From assembly GCF_016908375.1 (NCBI RefSeq), contig NZ_JAFBDS010000003.1, positions 186,001 to 250,000 on the forward strand: 64,000 nucleotides of DNA, written 5' to 3'. Positions 44,088-54,204 of this stretch are shown piece by piece. Origin of the DNA: Amphibacillus cookii. Lineage in GTDB: Bacteria > Bacillota > Bacilli > Bacillales > Amphibacillaceae. A model generated the notes under the pieces. That model worked only from the letters and a program-made list of their open reading frames with translations. It had not been told where the DNA came from and did not search any database. Position 1 is the stretch's first letter, and each line of letters begins with the position of its first letter. A program made the position numbers and the translations under genes.

Positions 44088-44126
44088 AAACAGGAAGAAG
44101 CGTCAGTTAAACGCTTCTTCCTGTTT
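44088..44126. terminator. terminator between bglP and the chemoreceptor gene
   Basis: AAACAGGAAGAAGCGT pairs with ACGCTTCTTCCTGTTT over a 7-base loop. It is followed on the plus strand by CTATTACAA and on the minus strand by CTTTATC, so T tracts are weak. Confidence 0.65.
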
Positions 44127-44172
44127 CTATTACAACTTTGATACCATTATCTTAAGTTATTCAAGGTACCCA

Positions 44173-45360
44173 TTACTGTATGTGTTGGTTTAAATCACTT
44201 GCCACACCAGATAAAATATTAGCAGAACTAGAAATTTCCTGCATCGATGCATTCAATTGCTCAATAACAGCAACGATATTCTCAATGTTTCCATTAGAAT
44301 CATTAACTGTATTTGATACCGTTTCGATAGATTTGTGAACTTGATTCATATTTGTTGTCACATCAGTAATCGCCGTGTTTAAATCTTGCACAAATTCATC
44401 CACTTCATCAACGTTCATCGCAATATCTTGGAACACCTGTTTCACATCATCATTTAACGATACACCACTCTTAATCGAGTTTGCACTCTCAGTAATGACA
44501 TCGATAACTTGTGACGTACCAGCTTGTATCTCTTGAATAAGAACTTGTGTTTTGCTCGTTGCACCATTTGTTTGCTCTGCTAACTTGCGAACTTCGTCGG
44601 CTACAACAGAAAAGCCCTTGCCATGCTCGCCTGCACGAGCAGCTTCAATAGCTGCATTCAGCGCAAGTAAGTTGGTTTGATTAGAAATATCTGTTATTAG
44701 TGAAAGAATATCATTAACTTGGTCTGTCTTTTGATCCAGTTGGTGAACGACCTCAATCGACTCTTTAACTTGGTTTCCAATTAAGTCCATTTGCTTCGTA
44801 ATTTTTTCAACCGCTTGATCACCGTTTTTTGTTTGATCGATCGCTTGATGTGATGTTTCTGAAACAAATTTAATACTTTCCCCTACCTCTTGTAGACTGA
44901 AAAATATTTGACCTGATGTTTGATTAATGTCATGAATTTCATTGGCTTGTGCATCTGCTCCAGCAGCCATATCTTGCATCGTTGTGGATATCTCATTAAC
45001 CGCATGACTCGTTTCACTCGTTGTTGACATCAACTGCGCTGAAATAGAATCTGCTTGTCCAGCTAGATCTTTTATCCCTTCATCTGTCGACTGACTCTCA
45101 ATAGGGGTCACTACTTCTCGTTCTGATGGTTGCATAGATTTGACCATCTCACGCGCATAAACAAACGAGCCAAGCATCACAATTGCAATCACAGCGATAA
45201 CCGTCAACCAATAAATCCAACTCGTTAAGCTAAAAACAAATAATGTATTGATTAGCGTTAACGCTACAATTGGCACAATTACAGCTATAAAAGCAATGGA
45301 TATCATCTTTATCATAAACCCATGATCTTCTGTCAGTAATTTTTTTTCCTTTACATTCAT
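44173..45360 (-). CDS. methyl-accepting chemotaxis protein without large extracellular domain
   Basis: A 395-aa chemoreceptor. Two close hydrophobic helices at residues about 17-40 and 47-68 anchor it with almost no outside loop; there is no HAMP. Then comes the signalling coiled coil with tip [38 protein letters not shown]. It would sense a membrane or internal signal. It is the last gene of an operon with a ThDP enzyme, a carboxymuconolactone-decarboxylase-like protein and an unknown protein, an unusual setting for a receptor. Confidence 0.88.
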   Translation of the reverse strand: MNVKEKKLLTEDHGFMIKMISIAFIAVIVPIVALTLINTLFVFSLTSWIYWLTVIAVIAIVMLGSFVYAREMVKSMQPSEREVVTPIESQSTDEGIKDLAGQADSISAQLMSTTSETSHAVNEISTTMQDMAAGADAQANEIHDINQTSGQIFFSLQEVGESIKFVSETSHQAIDQTKNGDQAVEKITKQMDLIGNQVKESIEVVHQLDQKTDQVNDILSLITDISNQTNLLALNAAIEAARAGEHGKGFSVVADEVRKLAEQTNGATSKTQVLIQEIQAGTSQVIDVITESANSIKSGVSLNDDVKQVFQDIAMNVDEVDEFVQDLNTAITDVTTNMNQVHKSIETVSNTVNDSNGNIENIVAVIEQLNASMQEISSSANILSGVASDLNQHIQ

Positions 45361-45381
45361 AATTATATTCGCCCCATTTTA

Positions 45382-45759
45382 TTATAAAGTCATATCTGGA
45401 ACATCTAGGAATTTTAACGCTTCGTCTAAACTAGTAAAGGCTTTTACCGTATTATGTGTACCGGCACCTCTTGATAGTCGATTTAACTGCATTTTTAATG
45501 TCACATTGGGAGCTACAGTAGCATTCTTCTCGACATGTTTAGCTATATCTTGCATAAGCTGTCCCCAAACCTGATTAACTTCAGGCTTTGCCACAGCTTG
45601 AATCGCACTATTGTCGTTTAAGAATTTCTTAATATGGGGCTTCTGTAAAGCTTGTCTCACCACATCAGATTGCTGTTTTGCCTCTTCTACTGTTGTTGCC
45701 ATTTCATTATATTTAAAATAGAATACATCTTTATACTCTTTCGTTTCGTATTTTGCCAT
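45382..45759 (-). CDS. conserved-looking protein of unknown function
   Basis: A 125-aa soluble protein starting MAKYETKEYKDVFYFKYNEM, mixed helices, no signal peptide, no Cys pattern. I do not recognise the family. It has a good TAGGAGG site and lies 12 bases after the carboxymuconolactone-decarboxylase-like gene and 21 bases before the chemoreceptor gene, so all four are one transcript. A role as a partner of the enzyme or receptor is only a guess. Confidence 0.7.
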   Translation of the reverse strand: MAKYETKEYKDVFYFKYNEMATTVEEAKQQSDVVRQALQKPHIKKFLNDNSAIQAVAKPEVNQVWGQLMQDIAKHVEKNATVAPNVTLKMQLNRLSRGAGTHNTVKAFTSLDEALKFLDVPDMTL

Positions 45760-45771
45760 TTTATTTTCCTC

Positions 45772-46149
45772 CTAGTTTGTTGTTTCATCTTGTGAAAGTA
45801 CATCTTTAAAGATATGTAGAGCATGGATTGATTTTGGAAAACCAGCATAGGCACTACAATGATTGATAACCTCTAATATTTGCTCCTGCCTTAAACCAAC
45901 ATTTAATGCTGCACGGAAATGATAGGCTAAACCTCTTCCAGGATCACCTTGAGTAATCAATGAAGACAAGGTCACCAATGCCCGTTGCTTCAAATCAAGT
46001 TGATCATCTGCATAAACATCGCCATAACCAAACTCTAATGCCAATTTGGCTAACCGAGGAGAAAATTCTTCTACTGCCTTCATTGAATCAATGCCAGATT
46101 GGCCAGCTAATTCCTCTATTTTTTTCCATCCCATTTCTCGTTTATCCAT
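45772..46149 (-). CDS. carboxymuconolactone decarboxylase/AhpD-like family protein
   Basis: A 125-aa small helical protein. It has the family's core LKQRALVTLSSLITQGDPGRGLAYHFRAALNVGLRQEQILEVINHCSAYAGFPKSIHAL, including the HFRAALNVG helix and the YAGFP motif with a conserved cysteine before it. The AhpD CxxC pair is absent, so a peroxidase role is unlikely; decarboxylase or lactonase-like chemistry is possible. It lies between a ThDP enzyme and the unknown protein. ATG after AGAGGGTG. Confidence 0.85.
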   Translation of the reverse strand: MDKREMGWKKIEELAGQSGIDSMKAVEEFSPRLAKLALEFGYGDVYADDQLDLKQRALVTLSSLITQGDPGRGLAYHFRAALNVGLRQEQILEVINHCSAYAGFPKSIHALHIFKDVLSQDETTN

Positions 46150-46167
46150 TATCTCACCCTCTTTTGA

Positions 46168-47823
46168 TTAACTGCGTTTTAACGTAGGGGGAACTTCATC
46201 CTGCCATGTTAACACTTCAATGACTGTTGGGCCTTGAGCGGATAACCCTTGTTCTACTGCTATTGTCAGATCATCTAGTGTCTTACAACGCGTACTATTC
46301 GCACCTAAAGACGCTGCAAATTGTGTTGCATCAATACCAAAGGCATATTGCACACCGATTGACTTGCCACCAGTCATTCGTTTCATTCCCTTATCAACCA
46401 TGTCAAGCATACCGTTATTTAGAACAATAAAAAGCACATTTGCTCCTTGATCAACAGCCGTCGATAGTTCCATGCCGTGCATCATTAAACAGCCATCACC
46501 AACCAAGCATACAATCGGATCTTGTGGTTTTGCTATTTTAGCACCAATGGCAAGACCTAACCCATGCCCCATCGCACCAAAAACATCATCAAAATAGAAG
46601 GTGCCATGCTTCACAATATCGAAATACTTAATTCCATAAAACGTATGACTGCCATCATCACCAAAAACAATCGTCTCAGCAGGCAAAAGCTCTCTTAGTT
46701 TCAACATAACAGAGGCGGTAGATAGTCGTTCTGCGCGTTCAAAGTTATTTTTGACCGTGTCTCTCAGCTTCTGTTCATCCAACCAATATTTTGTTAGATC
46801 ACGTTCGCTCAACTTTTGTGCAGGTTGAAAATTCTGATTTAACTGTAAGAGATTTTCTCGCGCATCACCTTTAATAAACAAAGTCTCTACCGGAAGACTT
46901 TTACCAATAAAGGTAGGGTCAGTATCAAACTGAATAATCGCTTTAGGGTATAAATCTTCACTTAATCCAGCCGTCGACATATCAGAAAGCTTTGATCCAA
47001 CTACAATCATGACATCGACACCTTCTTTAAGATACGCTTCTGAGGCTGTTGTTCCACCTAATCCAAAACTACCTAAAGATAGTGGATGATTAGTAAGAAA
47101 AGCACCCTTTCCCCCCGGTGTTGTCATAACAGGAATTTGCCATGTTTCTGCAAATTTCTGAACAGGATGATATGCATTTGCAATATGAACACCTTTCCCT
47201 AGTAATAAAAGTGGTCGTTTGGCTTCAATTAATTTGTCTTTAACGAGACTTAGATGTCCAGAAATCGTGCTATCATCAATCTCCCAATTGGGTACTTCAA
47301 CATCCGAAACTTCGGCCATTAATACATCCATCGGAATTGATAAATGAACTGGACCTTTATCACCGGTTAAAGCATTCTGCAACGCATGTTGTAAATAGCT
47401 CTTTAACAACTTAACATCGTCTATCCTGGCACTAAATTTAGTAAGCGGCTTAAACAACTGAACTAAATCCGTTCCAAAAAAGCTTGAATCTTGCCCTAAT
47501 GCTTTTCCTTCATCTTGTAAAGGGGGGTGACCGGTAATAAACAATACAGGTGCGTGAAAGGCTTTTGCCTGGCCAGCAGCAGTTAGTAAATTCGTACCGC
47601 CTGGTCCCGATGTCCCTACAGCTACACCTAGTGTATGATTTTGCAAGGCATACCCAGTAGCCATAAAACCAGCTCCGCCTTCATGACGAGCCAAGACAAA
47701 ATCTAAACCTTGTTGTTCAATTGCACTAATCAATGGGACGAGTGGTTTTCCCGGGATACCAAAAACTTTTTCACAGCCTTGCTGTTTTACAGCTTCTGCA
47801 ATGTATGTTGCCAAGTTCGCCAT
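46168..47823 (-). CDS. thiamine-diphosphate-dependent enzyme, acetolactate synthase-like
   Basis: About 551 aa. N-terminal Pyr domain with the catalytic glutamate in ARHEGGAGFMATGYA near residue 48, central domain, and C-terminal PP domain with the ThDP motif GDGCLMMHGMELSTAVDQGANVLFIVLNN. It belongs to the acetolactate synthase/benzoylformate decarboxylase/oxalyl-CoA decarboxylase superfamily. No small IlvN subunit is present and the neighbours are not branched-chain genes, so a catabolic 2-oxo-acid decarboxylase or synthase is more likely. I use the ATG that follows AAGGAGGTG at 47823. Confidence 0.85.
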   Translation of the reverse strand: MANLATYIAEAVKQQGCEKVFGIPGKPLVPLISAIEQQGLDFVLARHEGGAGFMATGYALQNHTLGVAVGTSGPGGTNLLTAAGQAKAFHAPVLFITGHPPLQDEGKALGQDSSFFGTDLVQLFKPLTKFSARIDDVKLLKSYLQHALQNALTGDKGPVHLSIPMDVLMAEVSDVEVPNWEIDDSTISGHLSLVKDKLIEAKRPLLLLGKGVHIANAYHPVQKFAETWQIPVMTTPGGKGAFLTNHPLSLGSFGLGGTTASEAYLKEGVDVMIVVGSKLSDMSTAGLSEDLYPKAIIQFDTDPTFIGKSLPVETLFIKGDARENLLQLNQNFQPAQKLSERDLTKYWLDEQKLRDTVKNNFERAERLSTASVMLKLRELLPAETIVFGDDGSHTFYGIKYFDIVKHGTFYFDDVFGAMGHGLGLAIGAKIAKPQDPIVCLVGDGCLMMHGMELSTAVDQGANVLFIVLNNGMLDMVDKGMKRMTGGKSIGVQYAFGIDATQFAASLGANSTRCKTLDDLTIAVEQGLSAQGPTVIEVLTWQDEVPPTLKRS

Positions 47824-47832
47824 ATTCTTCAC

Positions 47833-48340
47833 CTCCTTATAGATAAATAGTTTTTAGATACCCCACAACTAAAGTCACATAGAAGTGGAGGAAATCTAAA
47901 ATAGATACTCCCTTTATATCGACAATTATCGGTAAATATATCTATTAATTGAATATTTTTTATAAAATATGACAAAAGACCCATTTCTTTTTAACCTAAC
48001 AGGTGTCATCCGAAAACAGATGACTGTTATATTTTTTACATTTCACAGCCTGATTTAATAATGATTTCGCCCTTACCTTCACGTATTACTCCTTAATAGG
48101 TACTAATAACCACAACGGGATAACCAGCCCTCATTTTACTTTTTTCGCCAATCCCTTTTGTCAAAACATCAGTATGAATTAGTAATTTTGTTGACGGTTA
48201 TCAAATAAATTAATTTAAACGATAATAAAAAGAGAAATCTTCCATCAGCAATCTACTAAAATTCTTTACATGTATATTTAAGCGATTCTGTTATACACTA
48301 TTGAAATAACAGTCTTTTTCATTGCTATTCATTTCTAATC
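47833..48340. other. intergenic region
   Basis: About 500 bases between two divergent operons. It has a small hairpin, GTCATC with GATGAC, at 48007-48025 followed by TTATATTTTTT, an orphan terminator on the plus strand. No gene is seen. Confidence 0.4.
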
Positions 48341-48347
48341 ATAATCC

Positions 48348-48403
48348 TTGACAAATAAAATGGATACTTTATAATAACTTATATCGAATTAGAATTATTA
48401 TTG
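48348..48403 (+). promoter_or_regulatory. ahpCF promoter with PerR-like box
   Basis: TTGACA at 48348-48353, 16 bases, TATAAT at 48370-48375. Downstream TTAGAATTATTATTG (48389-48403) matches the PerR consensus TTATAATNATTATAA at 12 of 15 positions, a fitting operator for a peroxide-stress operon. Confidence 0.65.
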
Positions 48404-48472
48404 TTAATAACTTAAGTCAATAAGTGCTTAGCAATACATTCTATTAAAAAAATTTAAGGAGGACGACAGTTT

Positions 48473-49039
48473 ATGTCTCTTATTGGAACAGAAGTACAAC
48501 CATTCGCAGCACAAGCATTTCAAGCAGGTAAAGATTTCTTTGAAGTTACAGAAGAAAATTTCAAAGGTAAGTGGAGTGTGGTTTGTTTTTATCCGGCAGA
48601 TTTTTCATTCGTTTGCCCGACTGAATTAGAAGATCTACAAAAAGAATATGATGAACTTAAAAAATTAGATGTTGAAGTATATGGTGTGTCTACAGACACG
48701 CACTTTGTGCACAAAGCATGGCATGAGCATTCAACAGCTGTAAGTTCAATTGAATATATTATGATTGGTGACCCATCTCAAACGATTTCTCGTAACTTTG
48801 ATGTTTTAGATGAAGAAAGTGGATTGGCTGATCGTGGTACATTCTTAATTGATCCAGACGGTGTTATTCAAACGGTTGAAATTAACGCAGGTGGAATCGG
48901 CCGTGATGCAAGTACAATTATTAATAAAGTAAAAGCAGCTCAATATGTACGCAAGAATCCAGGTGAAGTTTGTCCTGCAAAATGGGAAGAAGGACAAGAA
49001 ACACTTAAGCCTAGCCTAGATATCGTCGGCAAAATTTAA
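48473..49039 (+). CDS. ahpC: alkyl hydroperoxide reductase subunit C (peroxiredoxin)
   Basis: A 188-aa typical 2-Cys peroxiredoxin. The peroxidatic cysteine is residue 48 in [14 protein letters not shown] and the resolving cysteine is near 166 in [10 protein letters not shown]. It reduces hydrogen peroxide and organic peroxides with electrons from AhpF coded next to it. ATG after AAGGAGG. Confidence 0.97.
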   Translation: MSLIGTEVQPFAAQAFQAGKDFFEVTEENFKGKWSVVCFYPADFSFVCPTELEDLQKEYDELKKLDVEVYGVSTDTHFVHKAWHEHSTAVSSIEYIMIGDPSQTISRNFDVLDEESGLADRGTFLIDPDGVIQTVEINAGGIGRDASTIINKVKAAQYVRKNPGEVCPAKWEEGQETLKPSLDIVGKI

Positions 49040-49053
49040 GGAGCTTGATAATT

Positions 49054-50580
49054 ATGTTGGAACAAGAGATTAAACAACAGCTTAATCAATATATGGAGCT
49101 CTTGGAAAATGATATTGTTATTAAAGTAAGTCTTGGTGATGATAAATTTTCTACAGAAACAAAAGAGCTTGTTGATGAAATTTCATCAATGTCTTCAATG
49201 ATTACCGTTGAAGAGACTAAATTGGAGCGTACACCAAGCTTTAGTATTAGTCGTAAAGGTGAGGAAACCGGCGTTACTTTCGCCGGTGTTCCCCTTGGTC
49301 ATGAATTCACCTCACTTGTAATGGCTTTACTGCAAGTAAGTGGTCGCGCACCTAAAATTGAAGATAGCCAAATTGAACAAATTAAAGCTATTGATGGCGA
49401 GTATCATTTTACGACTTATGTTAGTTTGTCTTGTCATAACTGCCCTGATGTTGTGCAAGCTTTGAACATTATGAGTGTATTAAATCCTAACATCACCCAT
49501 ACAATGGTTGATGGGGCGGCATTTAAAGATGAAGTTGAAAGTAAAAACATCATGGCCGTTCCATCCGTTTATCTAAATGGAGAGTTCATGGAATCAGGAC
49601 GTATGACACTTGATGACATTCTAGCCAAAGTAGGATCCGGCCCTGATGCAAGTGTAATCAGTGAGAAAGATCCATTTGATGTGCTCGTTGTCGGTGGTGG
49701 TCCTGGCGGGGCCAGTGCAGCAATCTATGCAGCGCGTAAAGGGATTCGCACCGGCCTAGTCGCAGACCGTTTTGGTGGTCAGGTGATGGATACATTAGGT
49801 ATTGAGAATTTCATTAGTACATCTTATACTGAAGGACCTAAATTAATGGCAAGTGTAGAAGGACATGTCAATGACTATGACGTTGATATCATGAAGAGCT
49901 TGCAAGCTACAAAACTCGAAAAGAAAGACTTATTTGAAGTTGAACTTAATAATGGGGCTACCCTACAAAGTAAGTCTGTTATTATTTCAACAGGTGCACG
50001 CTGGCGAAATATCGGTGTGCCAGGCGAAGCCGAGTTCAAAAATAAAGGTGTCGCTTACTGTCCACACTGTGATGGCCCATTATTTGAAGGCAAGGACGTC
50101 GCCGTTATTGGCGGAGGTAACTCTGGTGTAGAAGCAGCTATTGATTTAGCTGGTATCGTGAAGCACGTAACCGTACTTGAGTTCTTGCCAGAATTAAAGG
50201 CTGATGCAGTCTTACAAGAACGTCTTCATAGCCTGCCTAACGTCACGGTTATATTAAACGCTCAGACTACAGAAATTACAGGTGATGAGACAGTCAATGG
50301 GATCACTTATGTAGATCGAGATACAAATGACGAGGTTCATATTGAACTCGCTGGTGTCTTCGTTCAAATCGGTCTCGTTCCTAACACCGATTGGCTAGGT
50401 GATACCGTCGAACGTAATCGCATGGGTGAAATTGTAATTGATAAGCATGGTCAAACAAGCTTACCAGGCGTATTTGCTGCAGGCGACTGTACAGATACCC
50501 CATATAAACAAATTATTGTATCAATGGGATCTGGTGCAACTGCTTCTTTAGGTGCCTTTGATTACCTGATTCGAAACTAA
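49054..50580 (+). CDS. ahpF: alkyl hydroperoxide reductase subunit F
   Basis: A 508-aa flavoprotein. The N-terminal double thioredoxin-fold domain has the redox pair SCHNC (Cys127, Cys130); then FAD loop [22 protein letters not shown] near 208, the second redox pair CPHCDGP near 335, and NAD(P)H loop [17 protein letters not shown]. It passes electrons from NADH to AhpC. I use the ATG at 49054, ten bases after AAGGAG, not the TTG that touches that site. It forms one operon with ahpC. Confidence 0.96.
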   Translation: MLEQEIKQQLNQYMELLENDIVIKVSLGDDKFSTETKELVDEISSMSSMITVEETKLERTPSFSISRKGEETGVTFAGVPLGHEFTSLVMALLQVSGRAPKIEDSQIEQIKAIDGEYHFTTYVSLSCHNCPDVVQALNIMSVLNPNITHTMVDGAAFKDEVESKNIMAVPSVYLNGEFMESGRMTLDDILAKVGSGPDASVISEKDPFDVLVVGGGPGGASAAIYAARKGIRTGLVADRFGGQVMDTLGIENFISTSYTEGPKLMASVEGHVNDYDVDIMKSLQATKLEKKDLFEVELNNGATLQSKSVIISTGARWRNIGVPGEAEFKNKGVAYCPHCDGPLFEGKDVAVIGGGNSGVEAAIDLAGIVKHVTVLEFLPELKADAVLQERLHSLPNVTVILNAQTTEITGDETVNGITYVDRDTNDEVHIELAGVFVQIGLVPNTDWLGDTVERNRMGEIVIDKHGQTSLPGVFAAGDCTDTPYKQIIVSMGSGATASLGAFDYLIRN

Positions 50581-50686
50581 CTATCACTACAAAGCATTTG
50601 TGACAAAAAGATTTGGGACTGTGCCTTATGTGCCCCCATTGAAGTGATGCGGGATTAGTAATTAGGTTTGTCCAATAAAAAAACGC

Positions 50687-50712
50687 CGACATGACTATCA
50701 TATCGGCGTTTT
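50687..50712. terminator. ahpCF terminator
   Basis: AAAACGCCGA pairs with TCGGCGTTTT with A-rich sequence before and T residues after; it can work on both strands. Confidence 0.75.
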
Positions 50713-50802
50713 ACTACTAAAATAATCGAACCTTAACCTTACGTGCCTAAGTCCTCCTATAGTGATAAAATTTGTTCAACTAAGAATGGCTAGAACGAAA
50801 CA

Positions 50803-51372
50803 TTATTTATTCACTCGTCCATCCTTTTTCCTATTGTTCATAACATCTTGAATAAGGCCCTTGCGATTTAAGTTAATATCACTATGGGCTATTGTTATCA
50901 TTAATTCTTCAATGGCTGATAAAAAGGCAATAAGGCAAGCAAGCCAAGCGATCCATTCACTGTCCAGAATGTAGAGTGCTAAAAAAGCCAAATAAAAAAA
51001 GGCACCACTTAGTTTATTTAGGAATGTATGAACAAAAATAAATTGCTTATATTTTATTCGCGTAACAACTAGATTAATTAAACGAATGATCACAAGCATT
51101 ACAATAAAGTAATAAAGCCATGTACTTATTAAGTCAGTATATATGGCAAAGAAACACACCACCATAAAGAAGATAAAGTCCCCAATAGAATCGAGTCTTG
51201 CTCCATAATTACTCTCACAGTTAAGTCGGCGAGCTAGATAACCGTCAAATATGTCTGTTAATCCAATGATAATAAACATGAAGCTGAAGATAACTGGATA
51301 CTGAAAAGCTATCAGCAATAAGGTGGCCATTACAATACGTAAAAGCGATAATATGTTTGGCACATGCCGCAT
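50803..51372 (-). CDS. CDP-alcohol phosphatidyltransferase
   Basis: A 189-aa membrane enzyme with about five helices. The full active-site motif D-x2-DG-x2-AR-x8-G-x3-D-x3-D is present (DIFDGYLARRLNCESNYGAR, then LDSIGD) near residue 40-65. It transfers a phosphatidyl group from CDP-diacylglycerol to an alcohol in phospholipid synthesis, for example glycerol phosphate; which one is not clear. Single gene, ATG after AAGGAGG. Confidence 0.88.
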   Translation of the reverse strand: MRHVPNILSLLRIVMATLLLIAFQYPVIFSFMFIIIGLTDIFDGYLARRLNCESNYGARLDSIGDFIFFMVVCFFAIYTDLISTWLYYFIVMLVIIRLINLVVTRIKYKQFIFVHTFLNKLSGAFFYLAFLALYILDSEWIAWLACLIAFLSAIEELMITIAHSDINLNRKGLIQDVMNNRKKDGRVNK

Positions 51373-51523
51373 AATTTGTAGCCTCCTTAGATAAAGTCAA
51401 CTCTTTATTCTTTATTCTATTATAGGAGACTAGGTTAAAACAACAAATTATTTTTGATGTTTTGCACTATCGTCTTTTGATATGTGATTAATGTTAATAT
51501 CATACTTTTAAATTTCTATTCAA

Positions 51524-52507
51524 TCACGCAAGACATTGTTCAAATTGTTTAATGAGAGCTTCTCTATCTAGTTGTTTGCCAATAAAAATGAATTGACTCC
51601 TTCTAACTTCTCCATCACGCCATTTTCGATCTTTTTTTCCGGCAAAAAGCATATGTATACCTTGGAAAATCACACGTTCTTCTACACCATCAATATTTAA
51701 TATACCTTTGTACCTTAAAAGATCTTCTCCTTTTTCTTGGATTAGCCAACTCATCCAACGATCTAGCTTTAATTGATCAAGTGGTTGTTCTTCAACAAAC
51801 GCTATTGATTTGATATGATCATCATGATGATGGTGGTGATGATCTTCTAGTAAGTGTGGATGAATTCTTAGTTTATCCTTCAAATTAAAGGATTGGATAT
51901 TCAATATATCATCGATAGCTATATCACAATACTCCGCGAATAACCATTTTGCAGTAGGGTTAATCATGTTTATCCGTTCCTCTAATTGAAGTTGTTCTCG
52001 CTTTTGCAGTAAATCTAGCTTATTCAGAAGAATCACATCGGCAAAAGCTATTTGCTCTTGAGCTTCATCTTTCACATCTAAGTGACGAGAAATATGTTTG
52101 CCATCAACAACCGTCACAATACTATCAATGATAAATTGCTCAGCCAAATCTTGATCGATTAGAAAAGTTTGCGCAACTGGAGCTGGGTCTGCTAAACCCG
52201 TTGTTTCAATCACCACACGGTCAAAGTGAACTTGATTCTCTTCTTTAGCAAAAACTAACGTGCGAAGGATGTTGACTAAATCACCTCTAACTGTACAGCA
52301 GATACAACCATTGTTCATTTCAATAATCTCTTCATCAGAATTAATAACAAGCTGGTTATCTATTCCTACCTCTCCATATTCATTTACAATAACGGCTACT
52401 TTTTGATTGTGTTTTTCTGCAAGAATTCTATTTAATAACGTGGTTTTACCAGCACCTAGATAACCTGTCAATATCGTTACGGGAATTTGCTTACCTTTAG
52501 CTAACAT
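51524..52507 (-). CDS. CobW/YciC family GTP-binding metallochaperone
   Basis: A 327-aa COG0523 GTPase. Walker A GYLGAGKTTLLN at residues 15-26, the metal-binding CxCC in NNGCICCTVRGD near 70, the guanine motif NKLD near 163, and a His-rich stretch of six histidines near 225 before the C-terminal CobW domain (FVFIG-like QFIFIGKQLD). It is probably a zinc chaperone used under zinc limitation, as shown by the near-perfect Zur box upstream. Confidence 0.9.
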   Translation of the reverse strand: MLAKGKQIPVTILTGYLGAGKTTLLNRILAEKHNQKVAVIVNEYGEVGIDNQLVINSDEEIIEMNNGCICCTVRGDLVNILRTLVFAKEENQVHFDRVVIETTGLADPAPVAQTFLIDQDLAEQFIIDSIVTVVDGKHISRHLDVKDEAQEQIAFADVILLNKLDLLQKREQLQLEERINMINPTAKWLFAEYCDIAIDDILNIQSFNLKDKLRIHPHLLEDHHHHHHDDHIKSIAFVEEQPLDQLKLDRWMSWLIQEKGEDLLRYKGILNIDGVEERVIFQGIHMLFAGKKDRKWRDGEVRRSQFIFIGKQLDREALIKQFEQCLA

Positions 52508-52525
52508 TTTTCTACCTCTTTTCTC

Positions 52526-52546
52526 AAATAGTAATGATTACGATTT
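52526..52546. promoter_or_regulatory. Zur box
   Basis: The 21 bases from AAATAGTAATG to ATTACGATTT match the B. subtilis Zur operator AAATCGTAATNATTACGATTT with one mismatch, 20 bases upstream of the CobW GTPase gene. It predicts induction by zinc shortage. Confidence 0.8.
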
Positions 52547-52649
52547 AAATATACTATTATTTACTTTACTTTGCAAATTGGAGTCATCAGCCCATTTAAA
52601 ATCGCCCTATAACAAACGATATTCTCTTTATCAATAAACTAAAATCAAC

Positions 52650-52810
52650 CTTTGAACTACTCCCACTTATCAACCTTGCGGTCTGATTGAAGTGGGAGAT
52701 TCTTGGGAACAGAGCGTACTTGTTAGCGTATTTCTTTACTAACAGAGGTTTCTCTTCTATACCAAGCTATCCCCGTAGTCCCTACGGTTCGATCATGGAA
52801 GTTTCTTTAT
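52650..52810 (-). ncRNA. candidate omega (reRNA) guide RNA region of TnpB
   Basis: In IS200/IS605 elements the TnpB guide RNA covers the 3' end of tnpB and the right end, with the guide taken from the flank beyond it. Here this would be the segment from the tnpB stop to the hairpin at 52660-52698, with further stems such as CCGTAGGGACTACGG near 52775. Position is inferred from the family; RNA ends are not visible. Confidence 0.4.
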
Positions 52811-53940
52811 GCTAAAGCTACGATTCGTAAGCCTTCCGTTAGAATATTTTTGCTAGCATTGACATCTCGATCGTGGTGCGTTTGACAAGCAGGACAAGTC
52901 CAACCCCTTATGTCAAGAGATTTCTTACCATCGTGATGTCCACACTCAGAGCATAGCTGACTAGATGGAAACCATCTACTTATTTTCACGATCGTTTTAC
53001 CGTACCAATCGGCTTTGTACTGTAATTTCGTGACCAAGCTAGACCATGATACGTCAGAGATAGATTTTGCTAGTTTATGGTTACGCAATATTCCTTTTAT
53101 GTGCAAATCTTCGATACAGATCACATCGTGGTTTTTGATGATGTCTGTACTTAACTTGTTAAGGAAGTCGGCACGTTGATTCATCACTTGTTCATGTAAT
53201 CTCGCAACTTTACGTTTTTGCTTCTGATAGTTTTTGGCACCAAGAAGGTCAACCCCGTTGTTTTTCGCATGCAGGGCACGTCTGGAAAGTTTTCGTTGTT
53301 CTCGTTTTAATTTCTTTTCCATTTTAGTGGTGAACCGATGATTATCTACCTTTTGACCATCAGAAAGAATCGCAAAATCCGTAATACCTAAGTCGATGCC
53401 GATAGCTGCTTCTGTTTTCTCTAAGGGTTGTATGTCTGTTTTAGCAAGAATGGATATGAAATATTTTCCACTCGGGTTGCGTCTGATGGTGGCACGGAGA
53501 ACTTGTCCTTTTACTTCACGACTTTTAGCAAAGCGAACGAGTCCAAGTTTCGGTAGTTTGATTTGGTTACCTACAATCGAGATATTTCCGTTTGTCTGCT
53601 TCGTTGTATAGGATTGAACATGGTTTTTCTTCGATTTAAAACGAGGTTTGCCATTCTGCTTCTTAAAGAATCTGGAGAAGGAATCTGCAAGGTTTTTAAG
53701 GGAGGATTGGATCGCAATGCTGTCTACTTCTTTTAACCAGCTTAATTCTTGCTTTAGCTGCGGTAGTTGAGCGGAACAAGCACGATACGTCAGTCCTTTC
53801 CCCGTTTCTTTGTACGTATCATTCCATTTAGCTAAAAAATGATTAAAGACAAAACGAGAACAGCCGATTGTTTTCGCAATCTGTCTTTCCTGTTCGTTCG
53901 TTGGATAGATACGGAATTTATAGGCTTTGTTGACGAGCAA
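52807..53940 (-). CDS. tnpB: RNA-guided nuclease TnpB (IS200/IS605 OrfB)
   Basis: An intact protein of about 377 aa (380 from the upstream GTG). Counting from the GTG, the RuvC residues are Asp186 in GIDLG, Glu280 in CIEDL and Asp362 in HDRDVNAS; the zinc ribbon cysteines are 333, 336, 352 and 355. N-terminal HTH and OrfB domains are complete. All catalytic residues are present, so it should be active with its guide RNA. The TTG at 53940 fits the ribosome binding site GAAGGGAG and the common MLVNKAYKFRIYP start. Confidence 0.92.
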   Translation of the reverse strand: MLVNKAYKFRIYPTNEQERQIAKTIGCSRFVFNHFLAKWNDTYKETGKGLTYRACSAQLPQLKQELSWLKEVDSIAIQSSLKNLADSFSRFFKKQNGKPRFKSKKNHVQSYTTKQTNGNISIVGNQIKLPKLGLVRFAKSREVKGQVLRATIRRNPSGKYFISILAKTDIQPLEKTEAAIGIDLGITDFAILSDGQKVDNHRFTTKMEKKLKREQRKLSRRALHAKNNGVDLLGAKNYQKQKRKVARLHEQVMNQRADFLNKLSTDIIKNHDVICIEDLHIKGILRNHKLAKSISDVSWSSLVTKLQYKADWYGKTIVKISRWFPSSQLCSECGHHDGKKSLDIRGWTCPACQTHHDRDVNASKNILTEGLRIVALA

Positions 53941-54204
53941 AGCTTTCACTCCCTTCTGTTATGATGATCCATCCATTATACCCTATTTTGCATGGCGGAT
54001 ACATCATTTTAGGGAGGAGACGCAAGAAACAAAAGAATTTAAGCACGCGTACCCAAGCTATCTTTCGGTTATAGCACGTGCACTCGAACAGTCGGACAAT
54101 CGAGATGGTTGAAGCTATCCCTTGTCCGAAGGCGATTCATCTCCCACCTACTCATTGGGCTATGCCCTTCTCATTCCTTGAGGTGGGAGTCTTCTCGCCT
54201 AGCA

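Larger units (their letters stand above)
52650..54200 (-). mobile_element. IS200/IS605-type element with tnpB only
   Basis: The element is bounded by two subterminal hairpins: CTCCCACTT with AAGTGGGAG at 52660-52698 on the right end and CTCCCACCT with AGGTGGGAG at 54141-54189 on the left end. There are no terminal inverted repeats or clear target duplications, as usual for this group. Only tnpB is present; the Y1 transposase tnpA is missing, so the element would need help to move. The exact ends are not certain. Confidence 0.75.
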
